Under the pieces are notes generated by a model. That model was given only the letters and a program-made list of their open reading frames with translations. It was not told the DNA's origin and ran no database searches. From Lachnospiraceae bacterium UBA3762 (GTDB taxonomy: Bacteria; Bacillota; Clostridia; Lachnospirales; Lachnospiraceae): DNA of 45,193 nucleotides. Positions 6,785-15,782 of this stretch are shown here, piece after piece. The first letter of the stretch is position 1; each line of letters starts with the position of its first letter. The translations under genes and the position numbers were made by a program. The stretch spans positions 1-45,193 of the forward strand of contig DFGA01000007.1 in the NCBI GenBank assembly GCA_002371615.1, in the 5' to 3' direction.

Positions 6785-9083
6785 CGGTCTTTACCCCTTT
6801 CAGAATATCCGATGGAGTACGGCGTTTGGGATTCAGATTGATGTTGATCTTCCTGATGAGTGCCCCAATCACTCCTTCCAATACAAAGTAAAAAACAGTT
6901 ACAGCGATCAACGGGAAAAACGCTTCATAAGTGCGGCTGCGCACAATATCACCCATCTTGGTCAGATCCTGTACGGCGATATAGCCTACGATGGCTGTAG
7001 CCTTGATAAGTCCGACAATCTCTCCTTTATAGGCCGGAAATACATGAGGCAGCGCCTGGGGCAGAACTACCTTAAAGAATGTCCTGTAATCAGAATAACC
7101 AAGTGCATATGCAGCTTCATATTGTCCCCTGTCTATTGCACCCACACCCATCCTGAGAAGCCCGAACACCGCCGATCCGAAGGTGAGGGTAAATCCGATC
7201 ACTGCCACGACTATACCGCTTATGGCAAACGATCCGAAGATGATATAATAGAGGATCATCAGCAGAACGACCATCGGCATTCCCTGCACCAGCCACAGGC
7301 AGAAGTGTGTGATCCGGTTAGCCACGGGGTTTTCTCTCCGGCACAGCATGAACACCGCAAAGCCCAAAATCGTGCCGAACAGAAGGGTAAGCAGCGTGAT
7401 GAGCAATGTCGTCCCGATGCCCCTTACAAACAGCTTCCAGCGATCCTCTCGAACAAAGGTCTTGTTGAAGCTGTCCCGGATCTTGCCCGGGATGGAATCG
7501 TTCTGGACCGCTTCCGCCTGCGATGTGGCAACTGTCCGCACTACAAGCACAAAAGCCGCCGGATAATATTCCAGAAAATCCACCGCTTCCGCACGTTCCG
7601 CGGTGATGATGATGCTACCGGCACCCATGTCAGCCTTCCCTGACTGCACCGCGGCCAAAATGGCAGAAAACTCCATTCCGGTAAACTCCACCTTCACATC
7701 CAGCTCGCGTGCGACCATCAGAATGACCTCCAGATCAAAGCCCTTCAGCTCGCCGTCTCCCCCGACGTAACTCATGGGTTCGAGTGTATCGCAGGCCGCC
7801 ACCCGAACTGTTCCGTTCGAGCCCGCCCAGTCCTGTTCGGGAAGGTTTTTTATGCTATCGTCCGCTCCTGTCCACTTATCCCACGCCTTCTGAATCTTTG
7901 CCTTGGGAATCGAATCATAGGCAGCCTGCCATTCGTCCCGACGGTTATTACCCTTTGCAAACGCAATGCCGAACTCTCCATCCTGAAGATTCTGCGGAAA
8001 CAATGCGAGGTCGGGATTCCTGTTAAGCACCAACTGACTGACAGCATTGTTCATCAGAAAAGCGTCTGTTTTTTTTGTCTTCAACGCCTCTATCATATCC
8101 GGAGTGCTGTTATAAAAAGTAAACTCCCTCACGTCCGGAGCTTTACTTTTAACCAGTTCCTCAAAAGGTGCTCCGGTAAGCATGGAGACGGTCTTGCCGG
8201 ATAGTTCAGAGTACTCGGTTAGTTCAGGACCAACACCCGATTCAATACCGGATTCTCCGGCAGAATCAAGGGTGCTTTCAGAATCCCGAACCATTACGGC
8301 AATCTCCTCTACATAGGTCGGCTGAGAAAAACGAATAGCTTCCTCCCTTTCAGGTGTAACAAATAAAGCGGCAAAAATGCAGTCCACGTCACCACCCTGA
8401 GCTGCATCGACAATCCCGCCATAGTCATAGACTTTGAATTCAATTGTCGCACCTAACCACGCGGCAAAACGATAAGCAAGCTCAATATCGTAACCGTTTA
8501 GCTCTATGCCGGAATAGTACGTATAAGGCTCGTATACACCGGTGGTTCCCACCACCAGATGTAAATCCGAATTCTCGGGAACAGAAATCTGCGGCATGGT
8601 CTTATCTTGCTTGACAAGCCAGCGGTCAATCATGTCATCCAGCGTTCCGTCTTCTTTTACCTCATCCAGAAACAAATTGATTTTATTCTCCAAATCGGGA
8701 ATCTTCGAATTCGGCGCAATAGCTACTGCCATAGTGTAGCTTTCTCCCAGTGTTTCATCCAAAAGATGTACCCCGGACATGCCATTTCGGATAGCTGTCT
8801 CCATGGCAGTTTTCCCATAAACAAAGGCATCCAGTTTCCCCTGGCTAACCTCAGTGTATCCAATCATGGCATCTTTGTGATATTTTATCTCCGCCCGTGG
8901 CAATTTCTCAGCTACCATTTTGTCGTCATTTGTGTTATCTGCAACACCGATTATCCGCCCCGGTTCATTGAGCTGGTCCAAAGAAGTGATTACATCTTCA
9001 TCGCCTGCTCCGCAGCCGGTAAGCAGACTCAATCCCAAAGTCAGTATGCATATAACGAACAGCACTCTATGTTTTTTTCTCAT
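6777..9083 (-). CDS. Lipoprotein solute-binding/permease fusion of a polar amino-acid ABC transporter
   Basis: A 768-aa single-chain importer. The N-terminus is a lipoprotein signal with lipobox LLTGC (C24). Residues ~35-158 resemble only the second lobe of a family-3 solute-binding protein, 165-405 a complete one (GYDIELAYRFA, TPEREEAIRFSQP) and 424-515 only the first lobe (KGFDLEVILMVA, TAERAEAVDF). After a linker, 555-750 form a HisM/GlnP permease with an EAAYALGYSDYRTF coupling motif. Binding domains fused to permeases are known in Firmicutes, but the half-full-half order is unusual. It probably imports an amino acid or similar polar solute with the downstream ATPase. Its SD (AAAGGAG) lies about 11 nt from the ATG. 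Confidence 0.9.
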   Translation of the reverse strand: MRKKHRVLFVICILTLGLSLLTGCGAGDEDVITSLDQLNEPGRIIGVADNTNDDKMVAEKLPRAEIKYHKDAMIGYTEVSQGKLDAFVYGKTAMETAIRNGMSGVHLLDETLGESYTMAVAIAPNSKIPDLENKINLFLDEVKEDGTLDDMIDRWLVKQDKTMPQISVPENSDLHLVVGTTGVYEPYTYYSGIELNGYDIELAYRFAAWLGATIEFKVYDYGGIVDAAQGGDVDCIFAALFVTPEREEAIRFSQPTYVEEIAVMVRDSESTLDSAGESGIESGVGPELTEYSELSGKTVSMLTGAPFEELVKSKAPDVREFTFYNSTPDMIEALKTKKTDAFLMNNAVSQLVLNRNPDLALFPQNLQDGEFGIAFAKGNNRRDEWQAAYDSIPKAKIQKAWDKWTGADDSIKNLPEQDWAGSNGTVRVAACDTLEPMSYVGGDGELKGFDLEVILMVARELDVKVEFTGMEFSAILAAVQSGKADMGAGSIIITAERAEAVDFLEYYPAAFVLVVRTVATSQAEAVQNDSIPGKIRDSFNKTFVREDRWKLFVRGIGTTLLITLLTLLFGTILGFAVFMLCRRENPVANRITHFCLWLVQGMPMVVLLMILYYIIFGSFAISGIVVAVIGFTLTFGSAVFGLLRMGVGAIDRGQYEAAYALGYSDYRTFFKVVLPQALPHVFPAYKGEIVGLIKATAIVGYIAVQDLTKMGDIVRSRTYEAFFPLIAVTVFYFVLEGVIGALIRKININLNPKRRTPSDILKGVKTDD

Positions 9084-9113
9084 TAAAGCAATAAGCTCCT
9101 TTGCATGCTATGC

Positions 9114-11774
9114 TTATTCCACACGCTCCAGGCACAGACCTTTCATGCCCATATCGGCCATAGCATCACGCATGGCACAAATATAAGTGGCATCATGCAT
9201 ACCCTGATACCAGTCAATATAGAAGGTATCGCCCACCTCAGTTACCTGTAGCATGACACCGTTTTCCGGCATGGCATGGAAAGCTGTCATGCGCATGCGC
9301 CTGCCATAATCAGCTGTATGTAGCGTACCGATATAGCTGATCTCCAGTGACCCGCCCGCATTCTTGCGCTGCTCCAGGGTGATCTTATCGAGTGCGTTGT
9401 AGGCGAATGCTTTTGTGTAGCCCTCACACATACTTCGGAAAATTCCGGCATTCCTGCGGATGCTTGGCTCAGATGTGAATTCCCTGAGGTAGGTCCTAAA
9501 GGCTGTGTTGAGTTCTTCGTCGCTCTTGTCGGTAACATCAGACGGACTGAAGCAGTATTGGGCGAAAACTGCCTGATGGACCAGAGAGGTGTCGTTGCCC
9601 ATCGCTTTGCGGATACTTACCGGATACAGAATTTTAATTGGCAGCCCATTGTCCGGGTGTACCCGCTGTACCGCCTTTGAAAGCGCCACCGAAAGCACGG
9701 AGACCGGGCTTCCACTCACCGATCCGGCATACTGCATCATCTCGCTGCTCGGCACTGACAGGCAGTAGCCACGGCAATCCGGACGGTTACCAAACATGCC
9801 CTTTGGCATCTCCGGCGGTGCGAAAGTCTTCTCGTCCATCATCCCGGCTGAAAATGATCTCAGATCTACAGCATCTGCCATCCTGTAGCCGTCCACATCC
9901 AGACCCGGCACCGGTCCGTCCTTTTCGGTGAACACACCCGTTGGCACCGGGTATTCCACGCCATCGACAAGGCAGAAATAATGGTAGAAGAAGGTTTCAA
10001 ACACATGGTTGATACCTGTTCCGTCCACCGGCACATGATCAATGTAAACATGGAGCGTCCTGCCCAGATAGCATAAGGTAACCATGTGGAAGTTGCCGGA
10101 GCGCTCATAGGGTTCTACTATCTCGCCGGTCTCCCTGATCACGAAGGGCAAGGGATTTTCCGTCAGCACCAGTCTGCCGTTTCTTGATACCACCGCATAG
10201 CACATATAAGGGTAGACTGTCATGGTCTTTTCCCAGGCCTGCCGCAGGGCTTCCGGCTCCACGGGCTCAGCGAGATCGAAACGATAAGTCATAAAGAAAG
10301 CCTTTTCCGCCGGGTATGCGGCTCGAGCAAACATGCCGGCGGTGATCTGCTTGATCTCCTTCCAATCCTCAGTCACCGGGTCTCCGGTGATACCAACGGT
10401 GAACTTATAGCTGCGCTCGAATTTTCCGGCGTTTAAGCTGAGGACATTGTCCCAGCCGTTGCACTGGCCTAAGCATATGAAGGCATCACATCTGGAGAGA
10501 ATGTAAAGGGCATAGAAGTAATTGATGGTGGTGTCTTCCAGCTTGGCCGCATAATCCTCCTTGTTGTTCTCCTTTTCGTAGTCCGTGATAATCTGCCCCT
10601 GCTTCAGGTTCTTTACAGAGAGGCGCTCCTGCGCGAGGGCGATCATATCTTTGCCGAATTCCTGCTTCATTTTAGCCAGTATGTCGGAGTCCTCCGTGGC
10701 GAGAAACAGCTTTTTATAGCCATAATCGGTCATCCACTGACGCACCTTCGGCACCATCTGTTCGACGCTTGCCATCTTGCGGGCACCGCCGAAGCCGACA
10801 GCGAGATAATCGGAGCCCCGGATGAGCACGCCCAGAACCTTTTGGCTGCCCAGGACAGCATCGTAGTATTCATCCATCTCCTCCTTGAAGCCGCGGGCAA
10901 TAGATGAGACCTCCAGTGTGGCCGGCAGACAGGTATAATACTGAGTCTTATTGATGACTACCGCGCCGGGAACCTCCAGTGTATTCTCCGCAGTGGCCTC
11001 GGGATTCCAGATGTCCACAGCGAAGTACTTCTCCACCAGTTCGCGTGGATATTTGCCGAAGTGATCCTTGTCAGGAGCCACAAATATGAGACCAAACCGC
11101 TGTGCCAGAGCCTGATTGCGGGTGTATGCGGACAGTAGTGCCCCGATACCACCCGAGTCATTGATCGGGAGCGTCATGAACCTGAAATCGCTCAGATCAC
11201 GCCCGTTTAATATCCATTGCATGAAAAAGACATTGTGGAAAGCGTAGACGGGACTCAGACGTTTGAAGTTTCCATCCTCCAGTCCACAGCGGTGCTGCTC
11301 CTGGATATAGAGGGTATTGTCCGCAAAGCGATCCTCTGGAAATTGCTCTACGATGTGGATACGGTCAGTCTCCCCTGTGAACCAGAAGATTCTCTTGTCC
11401 CGGCACCAGATGTCCATTTCCATGTTGGCCAGGATAACCCTTGTAAGGACGATGGTATACTCGTCAAGTTCCTCAAACATCATCCGCTCAAACTGCTGAA
11501 GGAACTCCATGTACAGGGTGCCGGTATCCATCTCATCATAATACGGGTACTTCGCAATGAAGGGCGGCTTCACATATGCGGGATAGCCCTCCAGCGGCTC
11601 TATATCGTCTTCGTTGTCCCAATAGACGATATCAAAATCCTCTCCCCGGTCATTTTTGATATGGAAGCGAGCTGCGCTTTCCGGCGCTTCCCGCAGTGCC
11701 TCATGGAATATCCGCTCGCTCAGTGGCAGTGTCTTTGCTTCGATTTCAGAATTCAATGGTTCTAACTTAAACAT
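9114..11774 (-). CDS. 886-aa fusion: glycosyltransferase-like N-half and condensation/acyltransferase-like C-half
   Basis: I do not recognise this as one known family. The first half (to about 460) has an IRGSDY segment near residue 315 and a following KLFLATEDSDILAKMK segment, resembling nucleotide-sugar transferases of the fucosyltransferase/NodZ type (VHIRRGD...LATDD pattern). The second half (about 490-886) resembles the chloramphenicol-acetyltransferase/NRPS-condensation fold, with the HxxxDG motif present as H580-V-P-V-D584-G. It has no signal peptide or TM helix. AGGAGG lies 7 nt before ATG 11774. It sits 33 nt after proA and 30 nt before the transporter gene, so it is likely co-expressed with both. 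A product bearing sugar and acyl groups is possible but is inference. Confidence 0.65.
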   Translation of the reverse strand: MFKLEPLNSEIEAKTLPLSERIFHEALREAPESAARFHIKNDRGEDFDIVYWDNEDDIEPLEGYPAYVKPPFIAKYPYYDEMDTGTLYMEFLQQFERMMFEELDEYTIVLTRVILANMEMDIWCRDKRIFWFTGETDRIHIVEQFPEDRFADNTLYIQEQHRCGLEDGNFKRLSPVYAFHNVFFMQWILNGRDLSDFRFMTLPINDSGGIGALLSAYTRNQALAQRFGLIFVAPDKDHFGKYPRELVEKYFAVDIWNPEATAENTLEVPGAVVINKTQYYTCLPATLEVSSIARGFKEEMDEYYDAVLGSQKVLGVLIRGSDYLAVGFGGARKMASVEQMVPKVRQWMTDYGYKKLFLATEDSDILAKMKQEFGKDMIALAQERLSVKNLKQGQIITDYEKENNKEDYAAKLEDTTINYFYALYILSRCDAFICLGQCNGWDNVLSLNAGKFERSYKFTVGITGDPVTEDWKEIKQITAGMFARAAYPAEKAFFMTYRFDLAEPVEPEALRQAWEKTMTVYPYMCYAVVSRNGRLVLTENPLPFVIRETGEIVEPYERSGNFHMVTLCYLGRTLHVYIDHVPVDGTGINHVFETFFYHYFCLVDGVEYPVPTGVFTEKDGPVPGLDVDGYRMADAVDLRSFSAGMMDEKTFAPPEMPKGMFGNRPDCRGYCLSVPSSEMMQYAGSVSGSPVSVLSVALSKAVQRVHPDNGLPIKILYPVSIRKAMGNDTSLVHQAVFAQYCFSPSDVTDKSDEELNTAFRTYLREFTSEPSIRRNAGIFRSMCEGYTKAFAYNALDKITLEQRKNAGGSLEISYIGTLHTADYGRRMRMTAFHAMPENGVMLQVTEVGDTFYIDWYQGMHDATYICAMRDAMADMGMKGLCLERVE

Positions 11775-11807
11775 AGCAATCCTCCTCTTAATTCTGTTCT
11801 TCCATAG

Positions 11808-13070
11808 TCATCCTCTCACCTGTCCGTCCCCGTAGATCTTGTATTTGTATGAGGTAAGCTCGTTTAGTCCCATCGGACCTCTTGCGTGCAGTTTCTGGGT
11901 ACTGATACCTATCTCGGCTCCGAAGCCGAATTCGAATCCGTCGGTAAATCGTGTACTTGCATTAAAATATACGCATGCGCTGTCAACACCGTTTAAGAAT
12001 TTTTCGGCATTGGCGGCGTCTTTTGTTATGATCGCCTCCGAATGGTGGGTAGTATACCGGTTAATGTGAGCGATCGCTTCATCAACATCCGATACGATCT
12101 GGAGCGAAATTACCGGTCCGAGAAACTCCGTGCCGTAATCTTCTTCCGTAGCAGGGATCATATCGGCTGCCGAATCCGGAACAAGTGTAAATGCCTTCTG
12201 TCCCGCTCTTATCTCGATATCCTTGGTTTTAAGGCTTTTGCATATTGCAGGGATCGCTTTTTCCGCGATCTTTTCATGCACAAGAAGTGACTCACATGCA
12301 TTACATACACCCATGCGCTGGGTCTTTGCATTAAATATTATGTCAATCGCCATATCAATATCAGCGCTCTCATCCACAAAAATATGACAGTTACCGGTAC
12401 CCGTTTCTATAACCGGAACGGTTGCATTTTCCACAACATTTCTGATAAGTCCGGCACCTCCACGGGGGATCAGAAGATCAATGTACTTATCAAGACGCAT
12501 CATTTCATTTGCAACATCTCTTGAAGTATCCGTAATAAGACTTACCGCATCGGGAGTTATGTCAACCGATTCCAGTGCTTCGCGAATGATTTTGACTATT
12601 GCCGTATTTGAATTGATGGCATCGCTTCCACCCCGCAGAATAACTGCATTTCCGGTCTTGAAGCAAAGTGAAAAAGCATCCGATGTAACATTCGGACGTG
12701 ATTCGTAAATGATGCCGATAACACCCATCGGAACTTTGATCTTCTCTATACGAAGCCCGTTTGGACGCTCCCATTTGTCTATCAGTTCTCCTATAGGATC
12801 GGAAAGTCCGGCAACCTGTCTCACACCGACTGCCATATCGCCTATACGCTTTTCATCAAGGCAGAGCCTGTCGATCAGTGCCGGAGATGTACCTTTCTCT
12901 TTTGCAGCCGCTACATCTTTGGCATTCTCGGATATTATAAGAGCGCTGTTTTTTATAAGAGCATCCGCGACAGCACATAAAGCCTTATTTTTTTCATCAC
13001 AGGAAAGTGCCTGTAATGAAAAGGCAGCATCCTTTGCTGCCCTTCCGGTTTCATTAATATCAAAAGCCAT
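11808..13070 (-). CDS. proA: Gamma-glutamyl phosphate reductase
   Basis: ProA (420 aa) reduces L-glutamyl-5-phosphate with NADPH to glutamate-5-semialdehyde in proline synthesis. It belongs to the aldehyde dehydrogenase superfamily; the catalytic Cys lies in GVCNACESLLVH. Other family blocks (IYESRPNVT, AVILRGGSDAINSN, EIGISTQKLHARGPMGL) are intact. ATG 13070 is preferred over ATG 13082 because GAGGTG is correctly spaced for it and it begins 1 nt after the kinase stop, a typical coupled junction. proB is not in the window. Linkage to a sensor kinase rather than proB is atypical. Confidence 0.97.
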   Translation of the reverse strand: MAFDINETGRAAKDAAFSLQALSCDEKNKALCAVADALIKNSALIISENAKDVAAAKEKGTSPALIDRLCLDEKRIGDMAVGVRQVAGLSDPIGELIDKWERPNGLRIEKIKVPMGVIGIIYESRPNVTSDAFSLCFKTGNAVILRGGSDAINSNTAIVKIIREALESVDITPDAVSLITDTSRDVANEMMRLDKYIDLLIPRGGAGLIRNVVENATVPVIETGTGNCHIFVDESADIDMAIDIIFNAKTQRMGVCNACESLLVHEKIAEKAIPAICKSLKTKDIEIRAGQKAFTLVPDSAADMIPATEEDYGTEFLGPVISLQIVSDVDEAIAHINRYTTHHSEAIITKDAANAEKFLNGVDSACVYFNASTRFTDGFEFGFGAEIGISTQKLHARGPMGLNELTSYKYKIYGDGQVRG

Positions 13071-13071
13071 C

Positions 13072-15279
13072 TTACACCTCATTCATATGTACAAGTTCGG
13101 GCGGAAGGTATTTAAGCAGTATGTTGCATATAGCCTGCTCGGTTATAGGCTTTGCGATAAAATCCGTAAATCCCTGCCGCAGGTAAAAATCCTTGGCATC
13201 ACTCATCGCATTAGCCGTAAGCATTATTACCGGTGAATTCTTGCACTTATGATCCATCATCTGCATCTTGTGAAGGGTTTCAACACCATCCATTCCCGGC
13301 ATCCTGTGGTCAATGAACAAAACATCAAAATGCTCACGAAGAACGCAATCAAGGCACTCATCTCCGCTCATTCCCGTCACGATCTTAGCCTTGGTGTCGC
13401 GAAGAAGAGCCTTGGCAACAATAAGGTTTGTTTTGCTGTCATCTATTATGAGCACTTTGGCATCCGGAGCCGTAAAGTTGGCACCGACACGACGCTTTAT
13501 ATCATCACGTTTTGACAGGTCACCGACTGTCTCGTCTTTTTCTGATCTGACGAATTGTGGAATGATAACAGTAAATGCCGATCCTTTTCCGTATTCGGAA
13601 TATACCTTTATCTCTCCTCCCATAAGATCCACAAGTCTCTTGGTTATGTTCATACCAAGTCCTGTTCCTTCCACCGAACGGTTCAGCCTCTCGTCAAGTC
13701 TGACAAACACTTCGAACACCTTGTCTATCTCGTCCTTTTTTATCCCGATTCCGGTGTCCTCAACAGATATGATCAGATTGCCTTTTTCCTCCGTCACTCT
13801 CTCAAATCTGGTACGAAGGGTAACACTGCCCTCCCGCGTATACTTGAAAGCATTGGACAAAAGGTTTGTTGCTACCTGTCTGATCCTTAAAACATCCCCG
13901 TACAATACAAGCGGAATATCCCCCGCAATATCGGTTATAAACTTCAGGTTTTTCTCCTCACCTTTATGTTCAAATACCATGATGATATCCCTGAAGAAAT
14001 CATCGACTCTGTATTCGGAATTGGAAAGAGTTATCCTGCCTGATTCTATCTTGGAAAAATCAAGTATGCCGTTGATCAGTTCCAACAGCTGATTAGCTGC
14101 CTTCTGAATGTTATCGGCATATTCGAGAAGCTTGGGTTCATCATAGTCTCTCAATATGACTTCACTCATACCCTGCACAACATTGATGGGGGTGCGGATC
14201 TCATGAGAAACATTGGCAAGGAATGCCGATTTGGCCTGATTCGCAGAATCCGCGGCAATACGCAGTTCATTCATCTTCATTATCTGCTGTTTTGATTCGG
14301 TAACATCAAAGAATATGATCGAATAGCCGATAAAATTGGACTCTATTCCGCCCCTTGCATACAGTTCATTAATGTGAACATCATAAAATCTATCGCCAAG
14401 CTTTATCTCATTCTTTTCCTTGTTTTCAAACAGATTATAGAATTCCTTGCTGTCAACCAGTTCTCCGAAGGGTGTCCTGCCAAGTTCGGGGAACAACTCT
14501 ATTGCCGCCCTGTTTGCCTCCTGAAAGCCTCTTCTGTAATCAAGGACAACTATGGCGTCTTCAAGTTCCATAAGAATATTCTCGTGAGCGGTCTCAACAA
14601 CATCAAAAACACGTCTGAAAATAAGATTTGCACAGAAAATCATTATTCCGACGGAACCGCCTAAAGGGCCCGGATCGTATCCGTCTATCAGGTTGACTAC
14701 GCCGGCTATGTAGAAAAAAAGAGGAACCGTATTACTAACAACAAGAAGCATATAGTTCTTCTTCATGTTGGGATCTGTGGTTCTCAGAGCAAAAACAGCC
14801 GCAACAACAAGGCCTGCAATCAACTCGCAATACAACATAACGCTGAACATTATGTACAGGAAACCTTTGCTTAGCACAACATGAGGAAATACACCCGAAT
14901 ATACGAAAGCTACGTTTGTGTAGTAGAAGGGAACGAATTCATAGCACCAGACGCATGCAAGAACCAGTGCGTCAAGTCCCAGGATCGTATACTTTAACCA
15001 TGGAATAAAGTTGACCCTGCAGTATCTGAACACAAAGAGCATGGACATGGTGGAGATAAACGCGCCACCCACGTACTCAAGCCTGATGGAAATCATAACC
15101 TCATCAAGGTTATTACTCAGCATCTCCAGAAGATAGCCCGCATTTTGAACAAAAGAGCATAAACAGCCAACAAGAATAAGCTTCGTTACCTCTGAGCCCT
15201 TCTGAATGAGAAGAACGGCTACGCATACGAAACTGAAAATCATTGCTATAATCTGTAATGTTACTAGGGCTGTGTACAT
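13072..15279 (-). CDS. 7TM hybrid sensor histidine kinase with receiver domain
   Basis: A 735-aa membrane sensor. Seven hydrophobic segments fill residues ~5-225 (7TM histidine-kinase sensor type). A PAS-like domain (230-330) leads to HisKA with phospho-acceptor H359 (ANVSHEIRTP). The HATPase domain has its N-box near 472-480 (NLLSNAFKY), G1 DTGIGI (508-513) and G2 GTGLGM (538-543). A C-terminal receiver (607-725) has acidic residues DD at 613-614, phospho-acceptor D657 and the conserved Lys in IAKPI. No output domain or separate response regulator is adjacent, so phosphotransfer to a distant partner is expected. It heads a same-strand run leading into proA and the transporter operon, with gaps of 1, 33 and 30 nt. 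Confidence 0.95.
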   Translation of the reverse strand: MYTALVTLQIIAMIFSFVCVAVLLIQKGSEVTKLILVGCLCSFVQNAGYLLEMLSNNLDEVMISIRLEYVGGAFISTMSMLFVFRYCRVNFIPWLKYTILGLDALVLACVWCYEFVPFYYTNVAFVYSGVFPHVVLSKGFLYIMFSVMLYCELIAGLVVAAVFALRTTDPNMKKNYMLLVVSNTVPLFFYIAGVVNLIDGYDPGPLGGSVGIMIFCANLIFRRVFDVVETAHENILMELEDAIVVLDYRRGFQEANRAAIELFPELGRTPFGELVDSKEFYNLFENKEKNEIKLGDRFYDVHINELYARGGIESNFIGYSIIFFDVTESKQQIMKMNELRIAADSANQAKSAFLANVSHEIRTPINVVQGMSEVILRDYDEPKLLEYADNIQKAANQLLELINGILDFSKIESGRITLSNSEYRVDDFFRDIIMVFEHKGEEKNLKFITDIAGDIPLVLYGDVLRIRQVATNLLSNAFKYTREGSVTLRTRFERVTEEKGNLIISVEDTGIGIKKDEIDKVFEVFVRLDERLNRSVEGTGLGMNITKRLVDLMGGEIKVYSEYGKGSAFTVIIPQFVRSEKDETVGDLSKRDDIKRRVGANFTAPDAKVLIIDDSKTNLIVAKALLRDTKAKIVTGMSGDECLDCVLREHFDVLFIDHRMPGMDGVETLHKMQMMDHKCKNSPVIMLTANAMSDAKDFYLRQGFTDFIAKPITEQAICNILLKYLPPELVHMNEV

Positions 15280-15326
15280 GAAGTGTTACTCTTTCTATAA
15301 CTGCTTCGCAGTGTTACGATTACCCA

Positions 15327-15689
15327 GTGATCGTGACATTAGCCAACCATAAGCCGGGTTCTGTACGGAATATCCGCGACAATCATCTATCTAGGATCGC
15401 CGTTACCGACGACCTCAAGCGACCTACCCGAAGCACGGCGGGCAACCGTATCGCTTCTTCTTGGTCTTGCTTCGGATGGGGTTTACAATGCCCCGCGTGT
15501 TACCACCCGGGCGGTAGTCTCTTACACTGCCATTTCACCCTTACCTGCCTGTAAAGACAGGCGGTATACTTTCTGTTGCACTTTCCTTGGAGTCACCTCC
15601 ACCGGACGTTATCCGGCATCCTGCCCTGTGAAGCCCGGACTTTCCTCTGTATTTCAAGCGATTGTCCGGTTGACTAATGTCACGATCAC
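15327..15689 (-). ncRNA. rnpB: RNase P RNA (type A)
   Basis: The catalytic RNA that trims tRNA 5' leaders. On the minus strand the conserved GAGGAAAGTCCGGGCTTC block, the universal ACAGAACCCGGCTTATGG 3' block and the CGGGTGGTAACACGCGG-type internal segment are all present in order. The ends pair through a perfect 16-bp P1 helix (15674-15689 with 15327-15342), giving about 363 nt. P1 extends beyond the usual minimal helix, so the mature ends may lie a few nucleotides inside these limits. A GATAAT-like -10 lies upstream (about 15706-15711), without a good -35. Confidence 0.95.
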
Positions 15690-15729
15690 GAAGTAATCGC
15701 GACACAGATTATCTTTTGATTTACAACCA

Positions 15730-15779
15730 ACATTTGCTTCGCAAATGTCGCCGCGACACGACTGTAAAACAGTCGTGTC
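15730..15779 (-). other. Two consecutive hairpins after the nucleoside kinase
   Basis: Two perfect stems lie directly after the kinase stop: GACACGACTG-TAAAA-CAGTCGTGTC (10 bp) and ACATTTGC-TTC-GCAAATGT (8 bp), as read on the plus strand. Neither is followed by a T-run on the minus strand. They probably protect or end the upstream mRNA and separate it from rnpB. Confidence 0.6.
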
Positions 15780-15782
15780 ATG

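Noticed and set aside
6570..7643. A 357-codon plus-strand frame opposite the transporter genes
   Set aside because: It lies entirely antisense to the ABC ATPase/permease genes, which have clear motifs and coupled starts. Its translation is low-complexity His/Arg/Gln rich and shows no domain.
13313..14092. A 259-codon plus-strand frame opposite the hybrid histidine kinase
   Set aside because: Ser/Thr/Arg-rich shadow of the kinase HATPase and receiver coding sequence; no SD or domain.
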